From Paracoccus sp. C2R09 (lineage in GTDB: Bacteria > Pseudomonadota > Alphaproteobacteria > Rhodobacterales > Rhodobacteraceae), in assembly GCF_018860625.1 (NCBI RefSeq), contig NZ_JAHKQB010000029.1, positions 510,073 to 574,072 on the forward strand: a stretch of DNA of 64,000 nucleotides. The letters run 5' to 3'. Position numbers and translations under genes: made by a program. The first letter of the stretch is position 1, and each line of letters opens with the position of its first letter. This document shows positions 26,466 to 34,657 of the stretch, piece after piece. Under the pieces are notes generated by a model. The model did not search any database and was not told the origin of the DNA. It saw nothing but the letters and a program-made list of their open reading frames with translations.

Positions 26466-28522
26466 CAGAACCTGCGGCTGATGCTGGCCGTCCAGGTGCG
26501 GCCTTCGTCATTGTAGCAATAGCCTGCAGTGCAGGTCTGCTTCTCGAGGTCGAAGACGTTCTTGACGTTCAGCTGCATCTGCACGCCCTCGGCCTGCGGC
26601 AGGTCGTAGCTGACGGCCAGATCGACGAAGGTGCGGTCGTCATTGGTGATGCTGTTCTCGTCATCCCCATAGCTTTCGCCGACATAGCGCAGGCCCGCGC
26701 CCAGACCCAGGCCCTGCATCGGGCCGGCCTGCACGTCGTATTTCGCCCAGATCGACAGCGTGTCGTTCGGCGTCCCCGAAAGCTCGTTGCCATCGGTGCC
26801 GGTCGCGCCCTGGTCGATCTCGACCTCCTGGTGGGCATAGCTGGCGATCAGCGCCCAGCCATTGTCCCAGTTGGCCTGTGCCTCCAGCTCGATCCCGCGG
26901 CTGCTCAGGTCCAGCTGCCGCTGGCGGTTCACCTCGCCCGAGGCGTCCAGGACCACGCCATCGCGCTGATCGATATCGAACAGCGCCGCCGACAGCAGCA
27001 GGTTCGTGCCCTCGGGGGCGTATTTCACGCCGATCTCGCGCTGCGTGGATTGCGTGGCCTCGGCCGCGCGGCCCACATCGTCATCCGCACCGTCATAGAC
27101 GAAGCCGGTATTGGGCGAGAAAGAGGTCGAGACGCTGCCATAGGCCATCACGCCGCCGGTGAAATCGTAGCTGAGCGCGACGCGCCCCGAACGCCCGGTA
27201 TCGGTCTGGTCGGTCACGCTGCCGTCGGATGCGGTCGATTTCGTATCGACATGGTCCCAACGCGCGCTGACGAAGGCCTGCCATGCGTCCCATGCGATCT
27301 GGTCATGGACATAGATGCCCGCCTGTTCCGTCACCTGCGAACCGGCAAAGTCCAGATCCGCAGCCGCCGTCTGCGCCGCCGAGACGTAACCCAACGTGCT
27401 GGAACTGTCGTAATCGGACCGCGACACGTCGATGCCTGCCGTCACCTCGTGATCGAACGCGCCGGTCGCGACGCTCCAGCGGATGCCGCTGTCCAGGGTC
27501 TGGGTCTCGATCTCTTCGCGGTAATGGCCCCAGTAGCGGTTCAGCGAACCGGCCAGCGCGTAATAGCCGCTGTATTCCAGGTCCGAGGACACGCGGGCCG
27601 CGCGGAAGCTCTGGCGCAGGGTCAGGTCGTCGGACAGGTCATGTTCGACCTCGTAGCCGATGCGCCACTGGTCCTGATCGAAATCGTTGTAATCGGGATC
27701 GCCGTTATAGATGTCGGAGGCGACGCCATAGGACGAATTGTAGAAGGCTGCCGTGCCGCCCGTCGTCGAACGGGTGAATTCCGCAAGGATCGTCGCGCGC
27801 GTGGTGCCGTTGTCCCAGGTCAGGGCGGGCGCGACATAGAGCTTGTCGTCCTTGTACCCTTCCAGATCGGTGTTGCTGTCCCGATAGAGCGTGGTCAGGC
27901 GATAGCTGAAATCGCTGCCTTCGGAAACCGGCCCCGAGAAGTCGGCCGCGATCTCGGCACGGTCGTTGCCGCCGGTCGTCGCGCGGATCTCGGCATATTC
28001 GGTATCCTTGGGGCGCTTGGTGACAAGGTTCACCACGCCGCCCGGACCGCTGACGCCGAACAGCGACGAGTTCGGCCCCTTGAGCACCGCCACCCCTTCG
28101 AGGCCATAGGGTTCGGTCTTGAACCAGGCCGTGGGTGCGTTCACCTGGCGCAGGCCGTCGCGGAAATAGCCGTTGTAATAGGCCGGGAAGCCCCGGAGGA
28201 AGAATGCGTCATAGCGCGTGTCGAAACCGTAATTGTTTGGGTTCGCCCCGGACGTGTATCCAAGCGCCTCGTTCAGGGTGCGCGGTGCCTGATCCTCGAC
28301 CTGATCCTGGGTGATGACAGAGACCGATTGCGGGATCCTGGCGATCGGGGTGTCCACGCGGGTCGCCTGGCGCCCGCTGATCGCGACATATCCGTCCTGC
28401 ACCAGCGTCGTGTTGCTTTCGGCCTCCAGCGTGATGCCGGGCAGCATGTAGGGGGTATCCTGAGCCATCGCGGGAAGCGTCGCCGCATTGGCCAGAAGGA
28501 ACGCGATCAGGGGTCTTTTCAT
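26465..28522 (-). CDS. TonB-dependent siderophore receptor
   Basis: A 685-residue outer-membrane receptor. After the signal peptide, the plug shows [18 protein letters not shown] and [20 protein letters not shown] motifs (about residues 60-150). The barrel follows and ends in SISRRF with terminal phenylalanine. The plug motifs put it in the FhuA/FoxA/FpvA siderophore group. It is cotranscribed with the MFS importer and divergent from the siderophore-interacting reductase. Iron control is expected, but a standard Fur box is not evident. Confidence 0.92.
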   Translation of the reverse strand: MKRPLIAFLLANAATLPAMAQDTPYMLPGITLEAESNTTLVQDGYVAISGRQATRVDTPIARIPQSVSVITQDQVEDQAPRTLNEALGYTSGANPNNYGFDTRYDAFFLRGFPAYYNGYFRDGLRQVNAPTAWFKTEPYGLEGVAVLKGPNSSLFGVSGPGGVVNLVTKRPKDTEYAEIRATTGGNDRAEIAADFSGPVSEGSDFSYRLTTLYRDSNTDLEGYKDDKLYVAPALTWDNGTTRATILAEFTRSTTGGTAAFYNSSYGVASDIYNGDPDYNDFDQDQWRIGYEVEHDLSDDLTLRQSFRAARVSSDLEYSGYYALAGSLNRYWGHYREEIETQTLDSGIRWSVATGAFDHEVTAGIDVSRSDYDSSSTLGYVSAAQTAAADLDFAGSQVTEQAGIYVHDQIAWDAWQAFVSARWDHVDTKSTASDGSVTDQTDTGRSGRVALSYDFTGGVMAYGSVSTSFSPNTGFVYDGADDDVGRAAEATQSTQREIGVKYAPEGTNLLLSAALFDIDQRDGVVLDASGEVNRQRQLDLSSRGIELEAQANWDNGWALIASYAHQEVEIDQGATGTDGNELSGTPNDTLSIWAKYDVQAGPMQGLGLGAGLRYVGESYGDDENSITNDDRTFVDLAVSYDLPQAEGVQMQLNVKNVFDLEKQTCTAGYCYNDEGRTWTASISRRF

Positions 28523-28648
28523 CGGGATATGTCCGTCTTTTTCCGGGTGCCGTCATTCGGATGCACGAAGCAAGGCCTGCGAAACGGGGATCGCAAGCTG
28601 CATGAATTGCTGTCGTGGCAAGTGTCGATGATCGTTTGCTGATCGAAT

Positions 28649-28675
28649 CTGTCGGGATTGTCAATTGCCCGACAG
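28649..28675. promoter_or_regulatory. Palindromic operator candidate between siderophore genes
   Basis: CTGTCGGG (28649-28656) and CCCGACAG (28668-28675) form a perfect 8-bp inverted repeat with an 11-base spacer. It lies between the two divergent siderophore operons. The spacer overlaps the TTGTCA -35 candidate of the rightward gene, so a bound protein could block transcription. Confidence 0.55.
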
Positions 28676-28687
28676 AAATACTATGCT
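28658..28687 (+). promoter_or_regulatory. Candidate promoter of the siderophore-interacting protein gene
   Basis: TTGTCA (28658-28663) and TATGCT (28682-28687) are 18 bases apart, 31 bases before ATG 28718. The -35 lies inside the palindrome spacer. Confidence 0.4.
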
Positions 28688-28717
28688 AATAGACAGGCAA
28701 GCAGATCGGGGGCAGGC

Positions 28718-29689
28718 ATGGCACAGTTGCGCAGCTACAGAAGCACGGGGCTGATCGGGCAATCATCGGGGGCGGCGGTGGCCGCACTGAAGGCGCGCGC
28801 CGCCGCGTGGGACGTGCCTCTGACCGAGAATGCCGAACAGCTGGCCATGTCCGTCTGGGGCTGCGAGCTGCGCCTGACGCCCCATGGCGACAGCCTGTCG
28901 GTCGATCTGGCCGCCCCCGAGGAAAGGCTGATCGGGACCCTGCGCGACAGTGCGACCGAGATCTTCGCCGAGGTCGGGCTGCAGGTCGCCTGGGATCACG
29001 TCGATGCCGGCGCGCTTGCCCCCGGATTGTCGTTGATGCGCGTCGCATCGGTCCACGACCTGACGCCCGGCTTCATCCGGGTGCGCCTGACGGGCGAAGA
29101 TACCGCGCGCTTTACCGAAGGGGGAATGCATTTCCGCCTGCTGCTCCCCCCGGCGGGGCGCACGGCCATCTGGCCGCGCGTGCAGCCCACGGGGCGGGTC
29201 GGCTGGCCCGAGGGGGCAGATGCGCTGCATCGCGCGGTCTATACCGTGGCGGCCTATGGTCCGGGCTGGCTGGATTTCGACATCTTCCGCCATGCGGGCA
29301 GCCCTACCTGCGACTGGGCTGCCGACCGTGCCCTTGGCATGACAGTTGGCATCATGGGCCCGGGCGGCGGGACCTGCCCGACCGCGCCGCGCGTGCATCT
29401 GTTCGGGGATGAAACCGCCCTGCCCGCCATGCGCCGCATTCTGGCCGAGGCGCCGGGCGCGGTCACCGCGACGATCCGCGCGTCGGTCGCGGACCTGGGC
29501 GATCTGGCGCAGGATGCCCGCGTGCATTCGGCCGACGATCTGGTCTGGGCCGTTGCGGATACCGACATCGCCCCCGAAGATCACGTCTGGTTCGCGGCCA
29601 GCGCCGACGAATCCAAGTTTGCTCGCAAGGCGCTGATCGCGCGGGGCCATGCCAAGCGCGACATGATGATCGCCGCATACTGGTCCTGA
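28718..29689 (+). CDS. DUF2218 - siderophore-interacting protein fusion (ViuB-like ferric reductase)
   Basis: A 323-residue cytoplasmic protein. Residues 1-95 are DUF2218-like (LRSYRSTGLIGQSS to LQVAWDH). The rest is a siderophore-interacting FAD protein: GFIRVRLTGEDTARF, HFRLLLPP, YTVAAYGPGWLDFDI, HLFGDETALPAMRRIL, HVWFAASADESKFARKAL. Such proteins reduce ferric siderophores with NAD(P)H to release iron. ATG 28718 follows GGGGGCAGG; the frame is open upstream to 28658, but that would overlap the operator. Divergent from the receptor, completing outer-membrane uptake, inner-membrane import and iron release. Confidence 0.88.
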   Translation: MAQLRSYRSTGLIGQSSGAAVAALKARAAAWDVPLTENAEQLAMSVWGCELRLTPHGDSLSVDLAAPEERLIGTLRDSATEIFAEVGLQVAWDHVDAGALAPGLSLMRVASVHDLTPGFIRVRLTGEDTARFTEGGMHFRLLLPPAGRTAIWPRVQPTGRVGWPEGADALHRAVYTVAAYGPGWLDFDIFRHAGSPTCDWAADRALGMTVGIMGPGGGTCPTAPRVHLFGDETALPAMRRILAEAPGAVTATIRASVADLGDLAQDARVHSADDLVWAVADTDIAPEDHVWFAASADESKFARKALIARGHAKRDMMIAAYWS

Positions 29690-29709
29690 CCGGACCCCAA
29701 GTCATGCAT

Positions 29710-29750
29710 TGAACGAAACCCTGCCATGCAATCGCCTAAAATTTCGTTCA
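29710..29750. promoter_or_regulatory. Inverted repeat upstream of the MHS transporter
   Basis: TGAACGAAA (29710-29718) and TTTCGTTCA (29742-29750) are perfect 9-bp inverted copies, 23 bases apart. They lie 87 bases before the transporter ATG and 21 after the preceding stop. This may be a two-site operator. Confidence 0.45.
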
Positions 29751-29836
29751 GGCGGTTTCTGGCGCAGTTTTGTTCCGCTAGGGCAAGGGCCCGATAGCGG
29801 GCAGCGATGCCCGCCGCATAACCTTGGACGAATGAC

Positions 29837-31141
29837 ATGACCGACGCTTCCTCGACCGGGGGCATGGCCGAGCCATCGGCAGCCTCGACACCCTTGAACA
29901 AGCCAAGCAGGGTCCTGCTGGCAAGCCTGATCGGCACGACGATCGAGTTCTTCGATTTCTACGTCTATGCCACGGCTGCCGTGCTGGTCTTCCCCGCGCT
30001 GTTCTTCCCGGGCGAGGATCCGACGACGGCCCTGCTGGCGTCCTTCGCGACCTTCTCGATCGCCTTCTTTGCACGGCCCCTGGGCGCGGTGGTCTTCGGC
30101 CATTTCGGCGACCGTGTCGGCCGCAAGGCCACGCTGGTCGCGGCGCTGCTGACCATGGGCATCTCGACCGTGATCATCGGCATCCTGCCGACCTACAGCC
30201 AGATCGGCGTCATGGCCCCCCTGCTGCTGGCACTGTGCCGGTTCGGGCAGGGCTTCGGCCTCGGCGGCGAATGGGGCGGCGCGGTGCTGATCGCGACCGA
30301 GAACGCCCCTCCGGGCAAGCGCAGCTGGTACGGCATGTTCCCGCAGCTGGGCGCACCGGTCGGGCTGTTCCTGTCCTCGGGGATGTTCCTGCTGCTGCTG
30401 ACCTTCATGTCGCGCGAGGATCTGCTGGCATGGGGCTGGCGCGTGCCGTTCCTCTTCTCGATCGTGCTGATCGCCGTCGGTCTGTGGGTCCGCCTGTCGC
30501 TGGCGGAAACGAAGGCCTTCCAGAAGGCCATCGACAGCCATGACCGCGTGTCCGTGCCCTTCGTCGAGGTGTTCCGCAACCACAAGCGCAGCCTGTTCCT
30601 GGGCACCTTCGTGGCGCTGGCGACCTTCGTGCTGTTCTATATCGGCTCGGCCTATCTTCTGTCCTACAACGTCAAGGTGCTGGAGATGACCCTGCCCGAG
30701 GCGCTGGAGGTGCAGGTCTGGGGCGCCATCGTCTTCGGCGCGCTGATCCCGGTGGCGGGCAAGGTCGCGGATCGCTGGAGCCGCCGGAACCTGCTGATCC
30801 TGGTGACCATCCTGATCGGGGCGTTCTCGTTCGCGCTGGACCCGCTGCTCAGCGGCAGCCGTTCGGGCGTCTTCGCCTTCGTCACCATCGCCATGGCGCT
30901 GATGGGCATCACCTATGGCGTCATCGGCGCGGCGCTGGCCGCCCCCTTCCCGACCCATGTGCGCTACACGGGTTCGTCGCTGGCCTTCAACTTCGCGGGC
31001 ATCGTGGGCGCATCGCTGGCCCCCTATATCGCGACCTGGCTGCAGGCGAATTACGGTATGGGGTATGTGGGGTATTACGTGCTCGTGGCGGCGATCATCT
31101 CGCTGCTCTGCATCCTCGCCTCGGGCCGCAACGAGGTCTGA
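29837..31141 (+). CDS. MFS transporter, metabolite:H+ symporter (MHS) family
   Basis: A 434-residue twelve-helix transporter. LIGTTIEFFDFYVYATAAVLVFP in helix 1 and ARPLGAVVFGHFGDRVGRK in loop 2-3 are hallmark MHS motifs, as in ShiA, ProP and KgtP; LGGEWGGAVLIATE lies in helix 4-5. Substrates of the family are organic acids, shikimate, proline or betaine; the specific one cannot be read here. It is probably monocistronic, between an inverted-repeat operator candidate and a strong hairpin. Confidence 0.88.
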   Translation: MTDASSTGGMAEPSAASTPLNKPSRVLLASLIGTTIEFFDFYVYATAAVLVFPALFFPGEDPTTALLASFATFSIAFFARPLGAVVFGHFGDRVGRKATLVAALLTMGISTVIIGILPTYSQIGVMAPLLLALCRFGQGFGLGGEWGGAVLIATENAPPGKRSWYGMFPQLGAPVGLFLSSGMFLLLLTFMSREDLLAWGWRVPFLFSIVLIAVGLWVRLSLAETKAFQKAIDSHDRVSVPFVEVFRNHKRSLFLGTFVALATFVLFYIGSAYLLSYNVKVLEMTLPEALEVQVWGAIVFGALIPVAGKVADRWSRRNLLILVTILIGAFSFALDPLLSGSRSGVFAFVTIAMALMGITYGVIGAALAAPFPTHVRYTGSSLAFNFAGIVGASLAPYIATWLQANYGMGYVGYYVLVAAIISLLCILASGRNEV

Positions 31142-31149
31142 TCATCGAC

Positions 31150-31179
31150 GCGCCCTGCCGGAACACTCCGGCAGGGCGC
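31150..31179. terminator. Shared hairpin between convergent transporter genes
   Basis: A perfect 13-bp stem (31150-31162 with 31167-31179, arm GCGCCCTGCCGGA) with a 4-base loop lies eight bases after the MHS stop and seven before the Bcr stop. No good T tract follows on either side, so it may work weakly or mainly protect transcript ends. Confidence 0.65.
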
Positions 31180-31186
31180 AGGCCCT

Positions 31187-32401
31187 TCAGCCCGTAACGG
31201 GCTGGGCCGATCCGCGGGGCGATGCGAAGAACAGCGCCCCGGCGGCCAGGGATGGCAGCAACAGCCCCAGGCTCATTGGCAGGGCCGTGCTGCTGTCCCC
31301 CACCGCCACCAGCGACGACACCCCGAAGGCGATCGCGAATTGCAGCGCGCCCAGCAGCGCCGAACCGACACCCGCGCCATCAGGCGCCAGGTCCATCGCG
31401 ATCGACATCGCATTGGCCGACAAAAGCCCCACCATCCCGATCGCGATCCACAAGGGCAGGATGAACAGCCACAGCTGATGCGTCCCCGAGATCGCCGCCA
31501 GGATCGCCGCCGCCCCGATGAAGACCGGCAGGCCTGCGCGAACGATCTGCGCGGGACGATAGCTGCGCAGCAGCAGCGTGTTCACCCGCCCGAAGATCAC
31601 CAGCGCCGCCGCGACCAGTGCGAACATCAGCCCGAAGCTGACCGTATCCAACCCGAACACCCCCTGGAACACCGCCGAGGATCCGGTGATGAAGGCGAAC
31701 ATCCCCGATTGCACCAGCGCCGCCACCAGCGCCATCGCCAGGAAGCCGCGCCGCCGCAGCAGCATCGCGATACCGCGTGCGCCATCGACGAAGGGCCGCT
31801 TCTGACGGGCCTCGGGCGCAAGGGTCTCGGGCAGGATCGCCAGCGTCAGCACAAGGGCGATCGCGCTGATCACCGCCATGGTCACGAAGATCGAACGCCA
31901 GCCGAACGCCTCGAGCAGCAGGCTGCCGAGCGTGGGCGACACGATCGGCCCGACGGTCAGCAGCATCACCAGCACGGTCATCACCTGCGCCGCCTTCTGC
32001 CCGTGATAGAGGTCCTTGACCACCGCGCGGCCCACGACCATCCCTGCGCTGGCCCCGATGGCCTGGAAGAACCGCAAGGTGTTGAACACCGTGATGTCGT
32101 TCATCAGCGGCAGCGCGATCGAGGTGGCAACGAACAGCGTCGTTCCGAAGATCAGGGGCAGTTTGCGGCCGAAGCCGTCACTGGCCGGACCGATCAGCAA
32201 TTGCCCGACGCACAGCCCAAGAAAGAAGATCGAGAGCGAGAATTCCGCCGCCGTGTGATCCGTGCCCATCGACTGCGCCAGATCGCCCATCGCCGACAGG
32301 TACATGTCCGTGGCAAGCGGTGGAAAGAGAGAGAGCAGCCCGAGGGTCCCTGTTATGGCGGCCGCCCGCCGCGCCGAAGGTGGTTTGATTTGCATGTTCA
32401 T
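31187..32401 (-). CDS. Bcr/CflA family multidrug efflux MFS transporter
   Basis: A 404-residue twelve-helix drug:H+ antiporter. LFPPLATDMYLSAMGDLAQSM is the family's first-helix motif, followed by GQLLIGPASDGFGRKLPLI in loop 2-3 and MVVGRAVVKDLY in helix 4. Members export chloramphenicol, bicyclomycin or sulfonamides; specificity is not readable. Alternative ATG at 32395. It is divergent from a TetR-family gene with an operator-like palindrome between them, so ligand-induced derepression is likely. Confidence 0.9.
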   Translation of the reverse strand: MNMQIKPPSARRAAAITGTLGLLSLFPPLATDMYLSAMGDLAQSMGTDHTAAEFSLSIFFLGLCVGQLLIGPASDGFGRKLPLIFGTTLFVATSIALPLMNDITVFNTLRFFQAIGASAGMVVGRAVVKDLYHGQKAAQVMTVLVMLLTVGPIVSPTLGSLLLEAFGWRSIFVTMAVISAIALVLTLAILPETLAPEARQKRPFVDGARGIAMLLRRRGFLAMALVAALVQSGMFAFITGSSAVFQGVFGLDTVSFGLMFALVAAALVIFGRVNTLLLRSYRPAQIVRAGLPVFIGAAAILAAISGTHQLWLFILPLWIAIGMVGLLSANAMSIAMDLAPDGAGVGSALLGALQFAIAFGVSSLVAVGDSSTALPMSLGLLLPSLAAGALFFASPRGSAQPVTG

Positions 32402-32443
32402 TCCGCTATTCTGGTATTAATGGACTTGGATCTACTTTACATA

Positions 32444-32459
32444 ATAGACTGCCGTCCAT
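32444..32459. promoter_or_regulatory. Probable TetR-family operator in the bcr/tetR intergenic region
   Basis: ATAGAC (32444-32449) and GTCCAT (32454-32459) match as inverted halves at 5 of 6 positions, with four bases between. Its place in the 91-bp divergent gap, 33 bases before the regulator GTG, fits an autoregulated repressor site. Confidence 0.5.
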
Positions 32460-32492
32460 CTATCAAGCGGGGGCGTGCAGAAGGGAGGCTGC

Positions 32493-33089
32493 GTGGGAGA
32501 TATTGCAAAAAAAGCCGGACGTCCGATCAATCCCGAGGCAGGCGAGGCGTTGCGATCAGCAGCACTGAGGCTTGTCCGAGAGGAGGGCTACGAGAAGGTC
32601 TCGATCTCGGCCATCGTGAAGGAGGCAGGTGTCGCGCGGCAGACGCTCTATAATCGGTGGGACACCAAGGCCGAACTGGTGCTGGAGGCGGTCTTCGAGG
32701 AAACCGCGCGACAGGCCGCACCGCCGACGGACGATCGCGATCTGCCTTATGCCAGGCTGCTGGCCGATTTCCTGCAACGCATCTTCGCGCATCTGGAACG
32801 CGACGGCGACACAATGCGCGCCCTGATCGCCGCGGCCCAACAGGACCCGTCATTCGGGAACGCGTTCCACCAGAAATTCGTGGCCCCGAGAGAGGCGATG
32901 GTCACCGACCTGCTGCGCCGCGCGCAGGCCGCCGGTCAGCTCGACCCCGCGCGGGATGCGGACCTGCTGTCGCAGCTGATCCATGGTGCGCTCTGGTATC
33001 GGCTGCTGAACGACAAGCCGGTGGATGCGGATTTCGCATGTCAGGTCGTGGCCGAGGTCTTCAGGACCGAGATGTCCAGCGGCAACTGA
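32493..33089 (+). CDS. TetR/AcrR family transcriptional regulator
   Basis: A 198-residue protein. The helix-turn-helix is EGYEKVSISAIVKEAGVARQTLYNRWDTKAELV (about 22-55). The remainder is the helical ligand-binding and dimerisation domain of the TetR_C type seen with PF16859-like members (ALWYRLLNDKPVDADF). The start at GTG 32493 is preferred: GGGAGG lies five bases upstream, whereas GTG 32475 lacks a site. It is divergent from the Bcr/CflA exporter, which it most likely represses. Confidence 0.88.
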   Translation: MGDIAKKAGRPINPEAGEALRSAALRLVREEGYEKVSISAIVKEAGVARQTLYNRWDTKAELVLEAVFEETARQAAPPTDDRDLPYARLLADFLQRIFAHLERDGDTMRALIAAAQQDPSFGNAFHQKFVAPREAMVTDLLRRAQAAGQLDPARDADLLSQLIHGALWYRLLNDKPVDADFACQVVAEVFRTEMSSGN

Positions 33090-33269
33090 CATCGCGAACG
33101 GCCAGAAGATCGCCACGTCGGACAGCGCTCGGGCGCCCAAGGGTGGCGGTCACCTCGGTTGGTCGAGGGGCCGTGCCCCGGGGGATGTCGTGCCGCCGCG
33201 CCCGTCAGGCACCCGCGCCTTGCGGGCCTGCAAGGCAGGCGGCTGCAGGTCGCCTTCCCTCGGTCCGCG

Positions 33270-34067
33270 TCATGGGAGGTCCAGGAACATGGACAGGCGC
33301 AGTTTGCGAGCGTGATCCTCGATGCAATGCCGCGTCACGTCCCGCCCGCATTCGATCAGAGCCTGGCCCAGCACAAGCCCGTGAAAATAGGCGCGCAGGG
33401 TTCGGGGGTGGGTGTCCGCGCGTGCAGGTGATGGGTACAGCTCGGCGCGCAAGACAGGCTTAATGCCGGCCCGTTCAAGGCGAAGATCCAGGATCCGGCC
33501 CAGATCCTCTTCGTCCAGCAGCGAGGTTTCCCGCGGCCCCATGGTGAGGGAACGCCCAAAGGCGCCGCCATCGCGATTGAAACGATCGACGGCCAGGCTG
33601 AGCCCGCGCAGGGCGTCCCCACCTGCGCGGGCGCTGATATGGATGCTGCGCGGGCCGACCCCCCGGCGCTGATCGGCATCGATGCCCTGCAGAAACCTCA
33701 CCAACCCGTCGATGGCGTCGTCGGTGATTTCATATCGCGGCATCGCATCCACAAGACGGCGGCCATCCGGTGCCAGACCGTCGCGCAAGGCCGCGGCGAA
33801 AGCAGCCCGATCATAAGGACCGCCCGCACGATCCCCGCGGCGGAGGCTGGCCCAGTCGATGGGCGGAAAGACGGTCGCACCTTCGGCGTCGCCCCGGGCA
33901 TCTGCGCCGTGGCACCCGGCACAGGCGATCTGTTGGCCCGACATTCGCAGCCCCCCGAACAGGACGGCGCTGGCCCCTTCGCCCTGCAGGAACAGTGCCT
34001 GTCCCGGCTCCGTCTGGGCCAATGCGGGCGCCGCGACGATCAGACAGGCCGCGATCAGGCTTCGCAT
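33270..34067 (-). CDS. c-type cytochrome fused to a truncated periplasmic-binding-fold segment
   Basis: A 265-residue protein with signal peptide (MRSLIAACLIVAAPALAQ). A monohaem cytochrome c domain has C49-A-G-C52-H53 and a likely axial methionine M109 (VDAMPRY). From about residue 135 the sequence changes to SIHISARAGGDALRGLSLAVDRFNRDGGAFGR, which looks like the first strand and helix of a branched-chain-type substrate-binding protein, but only about 130 residues are present against the usual 350 or so. It may be a docking or sensing appendage. It overlaps the SCO gene by 13 bases and is the last gene of the oxidase operon. It could pass electrons from the oxidase to the respiratory chain. 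Confidence 0.78.
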   Translation of the reverse strand: MRSLIAACLIVAAPALAQTEPGQALFLQGEGASAVLFGGLRMSGQQIACAGCHGADARGDAEGATVFPPIDWASLRRGDRAGGPYDRAAFAAALRDGLAPDGRRLVDAMPRYEITDDAIDGLVRFLQGIDADQRRGVGPRSIHISARAGGDALRGLSLAVDRFNRDGGAFGRSLTMGPRETSLLDEEDLGRILDLRLERAGIKPVLRAELYPSPARADTHPRTLRAYFHGLVLGQALIECGRDVTRHCIEDHARKLRLSMFLDLP

Positions 34068-34657
34068 TCCGGCAGATCGCGCGTGAAGGACACCAGATCC
34101 TGCGGATCGGCCAGGCCCACGACCCGCGTGAAACGACCCGAACAGGGTCTGCCGATCAGAAAGATCGGGTCGTGATCCTCGATCGCGCCGGGCGGAAACC
34201 GAAGCGTGTCGAGGATCGGCTTCGTCCCGCTTGTGCCGCCCGTCAGCCACAGCCAGCCTTCACCGGCGCCGATCTGGGCCTTGGCGGTCCGCAGCTGTTC
34301 GGGCGTATCATTGGCCGGGTCGATGGAGATCGTCGCGATGACGACCTCATCTGCATTCGCACGCAGAAGGTCGTCTTCGACGCCCAGAAGGATGGCGTTG
34401 GTCACCGCGCAAAGCGATTCACAGCCTGTATAGGTAAAGCTGAGGATCAGCGGAGCGTCATGGGGCAGCATGTCCCGCAACCCGGCCGTCACGCCTTCGG
34501 AACTGGTGACCGGAAAATTCGGCAGGCTCAACCGTTCGATGCCGGCGGTCATATCGGTCATTCGATGGTCATGGTCATGCGCGTGTTCGTGGTGCTGCGC
34601 GGTGGCGGGCAATGCAAGAAACACTGCGGCAGCCAGGGCAGATGCAATCCGGTTCAT
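34055..34657 (-). CDS. SCO1/SenC family copper chaperone
   Basis: A 200-residue secreted thioredoxin-fold protein. The signal peptide is followed by a histidine-rich stretch (HHEHAHDHDH, about 22-31) that could gather copper. The redox/copper motif is YTGCESLCAV (CxxxC), and the partner histidine lies in IEDHDPIFLIG. SCO proteins load CuA or other copper centres. Here the obvious client is the giant multicopper-oxidase-like protein of the same operon. It overlaps the propeller gene by four bases. No cytochrome oxidase genes are nearby, which supports that client assignment. Confidence 0.87.
   Translation of the reverse strand: MNRIASALAAAVFLALPATAQHHEHAHDHDHRMTDMTAGIERLSLPNFPVTSSEGVTAGLRDMLPHDAPLILSFTYTGCESLCAVTNAILLGVEDDLLRANADEVVIATISIDPANDTPEQLRTAKAQIGAGEGWLWLTGGTSGTKPILDTLRFPPGAIEDHDPIFLIGRPCSGRFTRVVGLADPQDLVSFTRDLPECEA

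Noticed and set aside
24411..28642. Long plus-strand frames of 674 and 741 codons
   Set aside because: They mirror the MFS importer, the TonB receptor and neighbouring genes, whose motifs are unmistakable on the minus strand.
28640..28717. A Fur, Irr or RirA consensus box
   Set aside because: The palindrome arms do not resemble the known boxes closely enough to name the regulator.
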